Notes under the pieces: generated by a model
The model's database searches: none
Told to the model about the DNA's origin: nothing
The model's input: only the letters and a program-made list of their open reading frames with translations
Origin: Hymenoscyphus infarciens
Taxonomy: Eukaryota; Ascomycota; Leotiomycetes; Helotiales; Helotiaceae
Assembly: GCA_001414345.1 (NCBI GenBank)
Contig: LLCB01000265.1
Location: 16,293-80,292 of the forward strand
Reading direction: 5' to 3'
Length of the DNA: 64,000 nucleotides
Translations under genes and position numbers: made by a program
Shown: positions 11,273 through 22,943 of the stretch, in pieces
How the letters are laid out: each line of letters begins with the position of its first letter
How positions within the stretch are numbered: the first letter of the stretch is position 1

Positions 11273-13655
11273 TAATAAAAATCTTTTAACTAAATATTTA
11301 TTATTTAAGTTTTATATATTACTATTAACTAAATTAAAGCTATTATAAGATATATAAAAAGCTTATAATACTAAGTATCTATTATAAGCTCTTTTATACT
11401 TTATTATAAATAAAACCTATATAGCTTTACTTTTATATAAAGTATACTATTTCTATTATATTAAAATTAGTTTTATATATAATATAAAAGATAAGAAAAC
11501 TTTTAAAAAGTTAAATAATAAAACTTAAGAGATTCTAATAAAGTATTATAAATAAGTTTCTTTTGAACTTTTTTAAGTTAATTACTAGCTAAAGAGTATC
11601 TTTTTAAAAAGTATATTAAAAAAGTTTAAAAGAGACTTTATAGTTTTAAAAAAGTATAATATAATAAAAGAGATTACTAATAATTTTAATAGAATAGAAT
11701 AAGAAAGACTATATAATATTAACTAAGTAAACTAATTATTAGTAAAGAAATAATAAGTAGTTTCTATAATATAAAAGTAACTATAAAGCTTTACTTCTTA
11801 TAAAAGAACTAATATAAAGTAACTTTAAGAACTAGCTAGTAAGCTTTTTTTAAGTTAATAATTAAGTAGAGATTATTATTCTATCTATTTCTTTTATAAT
11901 TTACTTTAATTATAGCTTTATTTTATAAAATTTTTCTTTATAAGTATTTCTCTCTTACGATATTACTTAAGAGTATTAGAGTATAGTTATAAAAAATAAA
12001 CTCTTTAACTAAGCTTTTATAGTAGTTTAAAGCTTTAATTATATAAGATTAGAGTATTTATACTTTAGTAAAATAAATTAGCTTCTATCTACTAAGAAGT
12101 CTTTTCTTATAATATTAGAAGTTTATAATAAGTAATAAACGTAACTAGAAATCTATTCTATTATTCTAAGTATATATATTATATTATTCTTTAATAATTA
12201 AGCTAACTATTTAAGAAATCTTTAAATAATAGTCTTAATTATTTTATATTCCTATATTAATTACTTAGTTTACTCTAGAAAGTTTAAATAATAAGAGCTA
12301 TTTAGATAGATATATAATAGATATAAGTTAAAGTATTTATAGTTACTTTTATTATCTTCTTTATAGAGAGGTTAATATATTAGAGATCTTAAGCTTTAAA
12401 TTTACTAGAAACCTCTTTTAACTTTAATTTTAAGTATTATAACTCGAGATTAATACGATAGCGAGTTCTATTAACTCTAGTTATAACTATACTATTCCGA
12501 CTACTAGATAAAAGAAACTAAATTCATCTAGCTTAGTATCTAGATAGTAGTAGCTACTATAAAAGCCTAAGATTAAGAGAAATTATATCTTATTAAATCG
12601 AAAGCTAAGAAGATATATTATCTATTTATTAGTTTCTTTTTAAGCTTAGAGTTAACCTTTCTTATATAGATAAAAGACCTACTTAAGTTAATACTCGCTC
12701 TTAGTTCTATAGATAACTCTTTTTAAGTAAACTTAAAGAAGATTACTTTAAGAAGTAAAGTAACTTAATAGAGATACTAGTATATATAAAAGTATAAAAA
12801 GAATAGCTTTTAGTCGAGCTTAATATAAGTAAGAAATATAGTTATTTTCTCTAAAATAATCTTTTTCTTATTATATAAGATATTTATATATAATAAGAGA
12901 TAAAATATATAGAGAAATAAAGATATTAAACTTTCGATTATTCTAAACTCTTTTATATAATTATTATAAAGACGACTAATTCGAAGCTATAGATAGTAGT
13001 CTATTAATCTAGTAGTAAAGAGTTTTACGTAACTATATATAGAACTTAAAGCTAACTTAAATAATCTCTAATAGAAACTACTTAGTTAAAAATATAAAAC
13101 TCTTAGAATATTCTTCTACTCTAAGCTATAAGTAAACTCGATAACTTATAATAACGAAGCTAAGTTTAAAATATAGAAGACTAAAGCTACTATTAATATT
13201 CTTACTAGTATAACTAATAAGCTTAAGAGAAAGATTATTATATTATTAAAAGAAATTACTAATAGAAAGGTCTTCTTTAAAATTAGTCTATTTTAGATTA
13301 CTAAATATAGTTAAATAAGTATATTATAAGTGTTTATCTATTAAAGATAGTCGTCTCTCTTATATATTTCTAACTATATAACACTTTCTAAAGCTAGAGA
13401 TAAATACTTCTAATAGCGAGTATAATATTAGCTTACTATATTAAAACCTCTTTTATATCTAATAAAGAGAAGAAAGTAATATATAATATCTTATAAAAAG
13501 AGAGCGCTAGGATTCTACGTAGTTATTATATAAACTCTAAGATTTATTAAACTAGTAGCTCTTTCTTTAACTAAGATAATATAAGAGATTATAGAGTATA
13601 TATAGAATAGGTTATAGAGTAAGCTATAGAGTAATTGTTTAGCTCTACTTTTACT

Positions 13656-13735
13656 TAGAAGGTACTTGCTTTCTAAGTAAGAGATAGTAATATATAAAAA
13701 CTAGTAATATAATAAACCTTTACTTAAAAACTAGT
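13656..13735. repeat. Inverted repeat partner (left) with hairpin
   Basis: Contains the hairpin arms TTACTTAGAA and TTCTAAGTAA separated by 10 bp, followed by AAGAGATAGTAATA and about 45 further bases. These recur in inverted orientation at about 17884-17945. The pair brackets the LTR element at 14073-17574 and may be the ends of a larger DNA transposon that the LTR element entered. Confidence 0.4.
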
Positions 13736-14744
13736 ATTAAATAGAAATAAATTAATAAAAAATTAATAACTATTATTTTTATATATTCTAGATAACTAAA
13801 TATTATAATCTCCTATTCTAGGAACGTTTTCTAATAGCTATTTAAAAATCGGCTTTTATTTTAGTTTCTAAGATCTTAAGATCTTTACGTTTCTTATATT
13901 TACTATTTAGATCTTATTTACTCTTTTATCTTATATATTCTTTAAAGCTTAATACTTATATATCTCTTTATACTTCTAAACTACCTTTTATATATCCTCT
14001 TTTAGTTTCTGTCTTATCTCGGCTATAGAAAGATTATATAAATAATACGAAGTAAGTACGCTTTTAAGTATTTATAATAGCACGAAATACATATAACTAT
14101 AGAAGAGGCATATAGGAGTGCGTTTAGTAGAATGACGTATATAAATACTAGGCTCTAATATAGAAGAAAAGGCTAAACTAGCCTTTTCTAACTCTAGGAG
14201 AGTAGGCTGCTATATATAAGAGGTACGAAACCGAACAACGATATACGTTAGCTAATATAAAAGCCTGAACTCTATAAAGTACGTCTAAAAGTCTAGATAT
14301 ACGTAACCTTCCTAAAACAGATAATATAAGATAATAACTACTAAAACCTTATATATAGCAGGTACTCCTAGCTATCTAGGACAGTATACTATTATATTCT
14401 CCTCTCTTAAAAAAGACTTATCCTAAGTCTTCTATTTCTTTTCGTTTAGAGCTGAATCGAGATACTATAGTATTATTATTAAGGCTAAATTAGAATAGCG
14501 TAAGTTATTATATTAGTTATGTTTTATTGATTTCATTATAAGTGAGAAGATTAGAGTCTAAATTATAGCTAACCCGAGTTTATAGATGCTTTATTTATTA
14601 AACTTATTATAAGCGAGATATTAGTCCTAAATAGTAACCGACCTAATTTGTAGATACTTATAAAGGAGACTTCGTTTCTAATCCTTTAATATTAAAGTAA
14701 GTATTCGCGTTTACTAAAAGAGTATAGTCTAATCTATCTAGTAG

Positions 14745-15390
14745 GTTAGAGAAAGTTTAAAAGTTTAAAAGTTTAAAAAGTTTAGAGTAAAATTAGAAAA
14801 AGTTTAAAGCAGAGTCAGAGACGAACATTAAGAGGTAACGTTGTAGGTGATAGTGATGTCTTAGCTAAGAGTTTACTTCAAGGGTATACCGATTCGCATC
14901 TGATTCAAATTCGAATAAAAAAGAGTGTAGGTTTAAAAAAGTTTAAAAGTCGAAAGTGAATTTAGAGTAGAGTTAGAAGTCGTTTAGTTGTGATTAATAG
15001 TAATAACTCTGTTAAGAGCTTACTTCGAGAGCGTACTGATTTGTATCTAATTCGAATTACTAAAAGAGTGTAGGTCTAAAAAAGTTTAGAATAAAAATTC
15101 AAAACTTAAAGGTGAATTTAGAGTAGAGTCGGAAACGAACATTAAGAGGTAACGTTATAGGTAACAGTAATGTCTTAGCTAAGAGTTCACTTCGAGGGTG
15201 TACTGATTTATATCTGATTTAAAGAATTTAAAATGAAAAAAGAGTGTAGGTCTAAAAAAGTTTAGAATAAAGTTAGAAGCGAATTCAGAGTAGAGTTAAA
15301 GGTCGTTCGGTTAAGAGGTAGTGATAACTTAGTTAAGAGCTTACTTCAAGGGCGTACCGATTTACATCTAATTCGAAAAGTTCAAATGAA
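14745..15390. repeat. Tandem array, degenerate units of about 140-175 bp
   Basis: Units begin near 14923, 15064 and 15239 with AGAGTGTAGGTYTAAAAAAG, share a GAATT(T/C)AGAGTAGAG block, and end GTACYGATTTRYATCT. A more diverged unit precedes them from about 14745 and a partial one recurs at about 16436-16570. The array lies inside the LTR element. Confidence 0.65.
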
Positions 15391-15468
15391 AAAAAAGGAC
15401 TTCTAGCCCGCCACAAGTAAAAAGAAAGTAATAAAAGTAAGAAAGACTCCTTACTGGAGTCGGTAGGG

Positions 15469-15881
15469 TTTCGGCTGTTTAAAGGCAAAGTTATAGCTGA
15501 GTTATTAGAGTTTCGCTATCTAAAGTTCAGGATAACAAAAGGTATAGTTTCAGCTAGTCAAAGGCAAAGTTATTACCGAATTTGTTAAAGTTGAAAATGT
15601 TATCCGAAGTCTAGGATAATAAAGGGATAGTTTCAGCTGGTCAAAGGCGAGGTTATAGCCGAGTTGTCGAAGTTAAAATTGTTATTCGAGTATCCGAGGA
15701 TAATAAAAGGGATAGTTTCGGCTGGTCAAAGGCGAGGTTGTAGCTGAGTTGTTGAAGTTGAAAATGCTATCTAAATTTTAGGATAATAAAAGAGGGGGTT
15801 TCGGCTGGTTAAAGGCGAAGTTAATGCCGAAGTGGTTAAAGTTAAAACTGTTATCTGAAGTTTAAGATAATAAAAGAGGGG
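15469..15881. repeat. Tandem array, five units of about 83 bp
   Basis: Five consecutive units each start TTTCRGCTGGTCAAAGGC (variants of it) and end GATAATAAAAG, at about 15469, 15549, 15632, 15717 and 15800. The array lies inside the LTR element. It might once have encoded a repeated peptide in the gag-like region, but RIP prevents a reliable translation. Confidence 0.75.
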
Positions 15882-17883
15882 TATAGTTTAAGGTATAATA
15901 GCATCTAAGTTCAGATGTAGGTATATAGTCGTATAACTATGTTACTTAGGCTCGTAGGCCGCCTTATTCCTTTTAAGGTACTTAAGGACTTATTTATCTT
16001 CCGATTTTAAAGAAAGAGTTACTATTAGATTATAGGGAGTTTAGAGCTAGATAGAAGGGTATTCTGAACCGAAGTGCTAATATCGACAGGCTTAGTCGTT
16101 TTGTTAGTAGTTAACTTAGTGTTTTAGTATATCTCCTTATTTATAGCTAAAAGATCGTTTACTATTTTAGTAAAGTTATAATTCTAGTGTCTCTTAAGAC
16201 TAGTAGACGCGTTTTAGAGCTAAGGTATATGTCCTATATATAGAAGAACCTTTCTAACTCGAGTATCTCTCTAAGTATAGCTATACTTAAAAAGCAACCT
16301 TTTAAAGTTAGTAAAAGTTTCTTTAGTATAATCTTTTTCTTAATTCTACTTCTATCTCTTTTAACCTTTTAACCTTTATACTAGCTAGGACTCGGTTCGT
16401 AACCGTAGTCTTTTGAATATTCGCTAGTAGAGGTTTAAGAGAAGTTTAAAGTAGAGTTAGATAATGTTTAGTTAGGATTAATAGCGATAACTTAGCTAAG
16501 AGCTCGCTTCTAAGTTTTTATTCTAATAGAAAGTGTATTTTAACTGATTTATATCTGATTTAAGAGAAGTAGTAGGAAGGTATTAGAGGCAGCGGTGTCT
16601 CTTAAGTAAAAGAGATCTGAATTCTAGCTTTAAAAGCAAAAGAGAGTTAGATTAGAGAGGGTTTAGAGGTGAGATTTTTAACTTCGAAGTTTGCTTATAA
16701 TTTTGTCCTCTATCTCTTAGCTAACTAATCGTTTTATTCTTTATACTACTATCTTATCTATATATTATCTATATTTAAAAAGTCGCTTTAAGACCTTTTT
16801 ATATTTATTATACGTTTTTGGTTTAGAGAGGGTTTAGAGAGTCTTTTAAAAAGAGAGGTAGCCTTAGAAGAGGTTATTACTCGACGCTATTTAGCGGAAC
16901 TAGGTTCGATATTTTAAAGATGTCGATAGAGAGAGAGGAGGTAAGGTTAGATTTAGAAGCCTTCGCGATAACTATATTACTAAATCTGGGGTTATTAGAA
17001 GCCTTAGAGATACTTAGTATATCCTGCTTTCTTTAACGTGTTTATAATACGATTTTTACTAGCTATCTGTATAGATACTAAACCCTAGTATTACTAGCTA
17101 TCTAGATAGTCTCTAATTACCTAGCTATTTAAGAATATTATTATAATATTTTAAATCGAGGCTAAATCGACTTCTAAATAAAGAGTAGCGATAAGCTTAA
17201 AGAAGATATTATTAAGGCTGTTATTAGCGAAGAAGAGTTTAGCCTTTTTATATAATAGTACGAAATATATATAACTATAGAAGAGATATATAAGAGTATG
17301 TTTAGCAGAATAACATATATAAATACTAGGCTCTAATATAGAAGAAAAGGCTAAACTAGCCTTTTCTAACTCTAGGAGAGTAGGCTGCTATATATAAGAG
17401 GTACGAAACTGAATAACGATATACGTCGGCTAATATAAAAGCTCGAACTCTATAAAGTACGTCTAAAAGTCCGGACGTACGTAATCTTCTTAAAATAGAT
17501 AATATAAGACAATAACTGCTGAAACCTTATATATAGTAGATACTCCTAGCTATCTAGGATAGTATACTATTATAGTATTAAGAATTAGAATATAGACTCG
17601 AGTTTATCTTATATACGAAAAATAGAAGAAGTAATAGACTCCTAGCGCTCTATAGCTTCTATTATACGTACGCGTACGTACTCTACTCTCTTCTTTCTTA
17701 TTTATATTATTAAAGATTAGTCGTTAATAAGAAACGTTAAAGTCTCTAGCTACTTTTGAAATTTTAGTACTAGGATTTAGCTAAATAAACTAAATAGCGC
17801 TCTAGATCTAATTCTTAATCTCTTATAATATAGATATAATAGTAGTACGTAGATAATTAATTATAAGTATAAGAGGCTAGTTT

Positions 17884-17966
17884 TTAAGTAAAGTTTATTA
17901 TATTACTAGTTTTTACGTATTACTATCTCTTATCTAATAAGCGAAGCTTATTAGATAAGATAGGTC
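17884..17966. repeat. Inverted repeat partner (right) with perfect hairpin
   Basis: The right partner of the repeat at 13656-13735, in inverted orientation. It is followed at 17934-17966 by a perfect palindrome with arms TCTTATCTAATAAGC and GCTTATTAGATAAGA and a GAA loop. Confidence 0.5.
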
Positions 17967-18605
17967 TAAGCGATTAGACTATAGAGTAGTTAAGAAGTAC
18001 GTAACTAGATTAGTATAAAATAGATTAGAGAATTATTAGATTATATTTCTAAGAAGTCGAAGTATAGATATAAAAGATATAATCGAAACTTAACTTAATT
18101 TCACGCTCTTATTATAAAGAGATTAAAAAGCGATATATACTTCTAGAGTAAAGACTAGAATCTTTTATAGCTTATAAATAGAAGAGTTACTAGAAGATTC
18201 TAAGAATTATATATTTATATAACTAAACCTTCTAGAAATTACTAGAAAGAACTAGTTATAGATTAAGATTTAAATCTAAAGTCTATTAGTAAGTAAAGTA
18301 GTTATTATCTAATACTTAATAGATAATATTATTATGAAAAAAACTCGAGCTAATATAGATAATCGCTAATAAGTTCTACTAGACTAGAGAGAAAAAAACT
18401 AGCTAAGAATAGAGATTATATACTAAATTTCTATAGTTTTATTTACTTAAGTATTTACCTAGTTTTATTAATATTATCTTATTTAAATACTACTATATAT
18501 AAGAATACTTTTATTATATTATCTTATTTATACTTCTTATTAGTTTCGTCTAAGGAAATCTAGACTAGTAGAAACTCTCGAGTTCTTTCTTATATCTCTA
18601 TTTAA

Positions 18606-19034
18606 GAGCCTATTTAGCTTATATATATCTAGGATATATACTATTAAAAATTATAAGATATATATATATATACTAGTATTTAGTATATATATTTATATAT
18701 AATATAAAACTCCTCTTTAATCTTATATCTCTTAGTATATATATAAATAGAATATATACTACTAAAAAAAGATTTAGACTTCTAAAGATATAAATCTTTA
18801 AAAGTTTATATATATCTCTTTCTATCTACTCTGTTTTATAACTAGTTTTATAATACTAGATTATAAACTTGAAATATATATACTAATATATATATACTAC
18901 GAGCTAAACGCTTACTTAATATATTAAGAAAGAATTAATAATATATACTAACTTATATAAGGTTACTATTTAAGATATCTCGTCAGATATCTATATATAT
19001 ATATATAAATAATTTATACGAGCTAAATAGGCTC
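18606..19034. mobile_element. Harbinger-like MITE family C, copy 1, 429 bp
   Basis: Ends GAGCCTATTTAGCTTATA (18606) and TACGAGCTAAATAGGCTC (19034) are inverted repeats, with TAA directly repeated on each side. A second copy with the same length of own sequence lies at 41926-43065, where it is split by LTRs. The interior is RIP-mutated and noncoding. Confidence 0.7.
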
Positions 19035-19965
19035 TAAATATAAAAATCTATCGAATCTTCTCCTATAACCTAAGGTACTAATAGTTAAAGTTCTCGATAA
19101 AATAGCACTCGAAATTCAAGCTATTAACTCTTGACTTTTACTACGAAACTATTATCTCTCTTATTCTAGATCTTTAATTATAAGAGTAGAGAGTAGATCT
19201 ATTAAGAAGTGTTAAAGAAGACGAGTTAAGTGAGTTTAATAAGATTAGACTTTCTAATAGTAAGAAATCCTCGAAGAAAAAAACCACGTAATAACTTAAT
19301 ACTAAGAAATAGTTCGCGGATATACGTAGATATACGTTAGCTATCTCTAGTAGAAATAGCTTTACATCGACGGATTTACTTAGATATTACTTCTAAACTC
19401 TATAGCCCGGGATACGAAGACTTAACACCTATACGCGGTGTATTCTATAAACCTCTAGTAGTTCTATCTTATCTCTAGAACTGTCTATAGAGCTAAGTTT
19501 AAGTTAAAAGACGACGTAGTAATATCTCTTTTTATAACTATTAGAGTTTTAGACCTCTTAACCTTCTATAAAGAAGCTATATTATATATAGTAATATACT
19601 AGATATTAGCGAAAAAGACCTATATAGCTTATTTACTCGATAGTAGTATTCGTAGACTACTAAACTAATTAAGAAAACCTCTAAAGTTAATTCTATATAT
19701 CTACTAATACTAGAGAACTTCTACTCTAGATATACTATAGAATTATATATAACTCTAAGAAGGCGAGGGCTATATACTAACCTAAGATTAGAGGTAATAC
19801 CTATAGTAGTTATTCTATATAGTCGGTATATATTATATTTAAGTTAAGAGAATTACTAGAAGAGGTAAAGAACTCTTAGCAATAGTAATAGAGTAATTAG
19901 AAGAGGCCTAGGTAGTACGAATAAGAGTATAGACGTAGAGGGGTTTTTATAACTAGATAATAGAC

Positions 19966-20205
19966 TCTCTACTATTTATATTAGTAGATATTTAAAGTAT
20001 ATAGTATTTTAATAAAGTAGTAAGATACTCTTTAGAAGATATAGAACTATAGAGTAGAGAACCGATTCTCTAGTAGTTATAGAGAACCGATTCTCTACTA
20101 TTTATATTAGTAGATATTTAAAGCGTGTTTAGTAGCTCTTAGATAAAGTAGTAAAATACCTTTTAAAAGATATAGAACTATAGAGTAGAGAGAATAGAAG
20201 ATAGA
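19966..20205. repeat. Tandem duplication, 127-bp period
   Basis: ACTATTTATATTAGTAGATA begins at 19971 and again at 20098, with matching downstream sequence through ATAGAACTATAGAGTAGAGA. The copies have diverged somewhat. It lies at the right end of RIP block 1. Confidence 0.65.
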
Positions 20206-20672
20206 ACTAGGAAACTTAGGTTAGAGATATATTAAAGAATAGTTCTATATAAGATAGTATACTAGAAGACGATTATTATTAGTCTTATATAGAGGAGAGC
20301 TATTATAAAGTACTAAATTAGTTATTTATAAGAATAACTAAAAACATTAAATTCGAATTAGAATAGAGAGAATAGAAGGAGATACTAAGCTATTACTAGG
20401 ATATAAAGCTAAGAGTATAGAGATATATATATATAGTAGGCCTAGTAATAGACACTCTAAGGAGTATATAAGCTACTTTTAAATAAAACTCTATAAATAA
20501 GTGCGTCTACATAGCGCCGGCTTTAGGCAGCTAAAAAGACTATTTAAATATAAAAAATAAAAAAACTCCATAGCCTATTGTATTCTTATACTTTAGAACA
20601 CGGGCGCAACCGAAGCGCAGAAACCGAAGAGAAGCGTGGAAGAGATGGAGGAAAGGCCGTCCCCTCCGTGTT

Positions 20673-21560
20673 CTAAGACCACAATTCTCGAAACATCATA
20701 TCGGCCCACGCCCATTCGGTCAAATATTCCTCTAAAATCCGTCCTAGCCAGTAATCCCAGTCGTCGTCAAACCTCCCGCATCCAAGCATGGCCCGCGAGT
20801 ACTCCCAGTAGCTCGGGTACCAACCCGACGCCTCCCAATCCAGAAGCACGATCTCGAATGTGCCATCCTTTGACTCCCCCTTTTCGTCGACCGCGGGGAT
20901 TTGTGTGATCATGATGTTTTTGCGTTGTAAGTCGCCGTGGGTGAAGACCGGAGGGTGGTTGCGTAGGACCTTCGAAAGACTTCGTTCGTAAAACGCGGCT
21001 TTGCCGGCTGGGAGATTGTTGAAGAGGTATTTTTTGATCATTGCTGAGTTCAGTTCCGCTTGGGTATCGAATGGACCATTTATGGAGGGGTGGGTGTCAT
21101 CACCGCTCCAGAACACAGCGTCTTGCAAGGGCCTTCGATCCAGACTGCAGTATCCGCCTGGTGAGGGGATTTGGCGCAGAGTGTCCATGGTGGAGTTGAT
21201 CTTGGCGCAAATTATTTCTTTCTGGGGCCTGGTGAGTGTTGGCCATATTGACGATAGAAGATGACCGTGGATTCTTTCCATGATTATATATCTTGTCTTG
21301 TCTACGGGGTCTTCATAAACAGCGTAGACCTTCGGCGCGCGAACAGCGCCGTTCTTGAGTTTTGTGGCGAACAACAAGTTTTCTCCCTCAATGAGCTCCA
21401 CAGCAAGGCCATATTTGACGATGATCTCCGAGCCTAGCCCAACTACTTTGCGAGCAGAGTAATCGAGCAGAAGTTCTTTTGACTCAAGAATTTGTTCCTT
21501 GGTGGGCAATGGACACGGAAGCTCATCCTCTGGAGCGTAATAGGAGAATGTGGAGGCCAT
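20673..21560 (-). CDS. Aminoglycoside-phosphotransferase-like kinase family protein
   Basis: A single-exon 295-aa protein of the APH/choline-kinase-like fold (PF01636 type), which transfers phosphate from ATP to small molecules. The catalytic loop reads FTHGDLQRKNIMI (His208, Asp210, Asn215). The metal-binding segment is LLDWEASGWYP (Asp241), replacing the DFG-type motif. An N-lobe nucleotide-binding region precedes it (about 35-95, including RYIIMERIHG). Such proteins are numerous in filamentous fungi and usually have no known substrate; there is no reason to infer drug resistance. The start gives MASTFSYYAPEDELPCPLP, typical for this group. The gene ends about 100 bp from RIP block 1 yet is not RIP-affected. 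Confidence 0.85.
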   Translation of the reverse strand: MASTFSYYAPEDELPCPLPTKEQILESKELLLDYSARKVVGLGSEIIVKYGLAVELIEGENLLFATKLKNGAVRAPKVYAVYEDPVDKTRYIIMERIHGHLLSSIWPTLTRPQKEIICAKINSTMDTLRQIPSPGGYCSLDRRPLQDAVFWSGDDTHPSINGPFDTQAELNSAMIKKYLFNNLPAGKAAFYERSLSKVLRNHPPVFTHGDLQRKNIMITQIPAVDEKGESKDGTFEIVLLDWEASGWYPSYWEYSRAMLGCGRFDDDWDYWLGRILEEYLTEWAWADMMFRELWS

Positions 21561-22943
21561 GTTACTCGGATTGAATAGACAGAGCGGAGGAGTTGGTGAC
21601 CTCGAGATAAAAAATAAGAGGAGGGGCGTTGGAAGCGCCGGCGGCTACAGGTACCAAGTACTTGTGGGGCGGCGTGATGCGCGTCAGTGGTCTCACTCTT
21701 ACTCTAGAAGATATAGAACATATACTGCTCCATTATGTTAAAACATAAATGAAGTTTCAAGCAAATATCATCTTCTACCCCCTCGCCTTACCCTGGGCGA
21801 GATTTTTCATGCCTCTTCAAAGATATAGAGATTTTGAGTCCGAGTGCTATCATACGAATCATTCCAACGATTATTCATCTCATCTCATCTTATTCAATTG
21901 TCGCCTCTGGGCATCTGAAAAAATCTATCGCCTTCGGTCAACAAGAGAAAACACCACACAATCAACACCATCACAATGCATCACCAAAAAAAGTCATCGT
22001 CAAAAATAATCATTACAAAGATCACTCTCAGCATCGAAGTAAAGAATTGAAGAAGGAAAAACAAGCGCTCCGGTGTAAATTCTAGCAAGGAAAAAGGACA
22101 AAAGAGCAACTAATCCATAGATGCCTCGTTGGGAGAAGAAGAAAAAAAAAACGCCCCATTTGTGTAGTGTTCAGAGTACTATGCCAGAAGCAAAGAAAAA
22201 TTGGTCCCACTCGAACAAAAAAATCAAGAACCTCCCCCCCCCCAAGATCATGAAATGCGTCGCCATCCCATGCCATAGACCATCCCCAGCCAACCCCAAA
22301 CGAAAATTTACCATTTGCAAATGTGCTTGTTCCCCTGATAGATGCCAACAAGAACGCAAAAACGCAACCAAACAAAAATTAAACGTTGCATACGCCTTTT
22401 TTCCACACTCCATTTCTTTTCATCTGACTTTGAAAAAATGCCATGCCGTTGTGCCCTGCCTGTAATTTCCATGCCCCAGAAGCCTTCTCTGCTGCTGCAA
22501 ATCGTACAACATCCATTTCGAAAACCATGCCAATTCCGAGCCTTGCCCTGCCCAGCTTGCGCCTCTTGATAGCCTTTAAAATGACGCCAGAACGGGAACG
22601 ACAGCACACGCCAGATGTATGAAGAATTTTAAAGTAGAAAAGAAAAACACAAGAACACAAGAACACCGTAACATGCCATCATTCCCTTATCAAAATCCGA
22701 CTTTCAACTCCCGCAAGTGTGTGACGCGCAATGGGGGAATCTCATGAAAACCACGCTACAAGTATGTGTAAAATGCAACCCCGATGCAAGAATAGAAATC
22801 GCCCTCATTTGTAGGTCGACATGAAAGGAAAACAAGGAAAACAAATCATGCCACCCCTTGGCAGTTTGAAAATGAGTGCAGTGGAATTATGATAAACTCC
22901 AAATCAACCCGAACGCCTGTCGCAATGGATGTAGTCAAAAAAT
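21561..22943. other. Intergenic: kinase promoter and probable WHI3 3' UTR
   Basis: Normal composition with A-rich and C-rich runs (for example 22140-22150 and 22234-22243). Overlapping open frames on both strands are short and lack domains. It probably holds the promoter of the kinase gene on the left and a long 3' UTR of the RNA-binding-protein gene on the right. Confidence 0.45.

Larger units (their letters stand above)
14073..17574 (-). mobile_element. Complete LTR retrotransposon, gag-only derivative, RIP-mutated
   Basis: Two 324-bp LTRs (14073-14396 and 17251-17574) flank a 2.85-kb interior, and the whole is bounded by a perfect 5-bp duplication GTATT (14068-14072 and 17575-17579). The termini were TGTAATAGC...TTACA before C-to-T change. 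On the minus strand a purine tract ending AAGAGAGGAGAA abuts the left LTR, so that side is the 3' LTR. The interior near the right LTR (16.1-17.25 kb) matches the corresponding region of the gypsy element at 61.3-62.69 kb, and no pol remnant is seen. This suggests a non-autonomous deletion derivative. The interior also carries two tandem arrays. No open frame survives. Confidence 0.8.
9960..20580. repeat. RIP-eroded transposon block 1
   Basis: About 10.6 kb of AT-rich sequence in which CA and TG are almost absent over long stretches while TA is in great excess, as expected from CpA-to-TpA mutation on both strands. No intact reading frame survives. Identifiable contents are entered separately: a 678-bp MITE, a full LTR element with tandem arrays, paired inverted repeats, a Harbinger-like MITE and a 127-bp tandem duplication. 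I could not assign the remainder (9960-10590, 11275-13670, 17970-18600, 19040-20580) to families. Confidence 0.85.

Noticed and set aside
15469..15881. Possible CRISPR array (regular 83-bp period)
   Set aside because: Repeats are contiguous and diverged with no unique spacers, inside a eukaryotic retrotransposon; ordinary tandem repeat.
20673..21560. Antibiotic-resistance gene interpretation of the phosphotransferase
   Set aside because: Only the general APH fold motifs are visible; fungi carry many such genes of unknown substrate, and nothing indicates drug modification.
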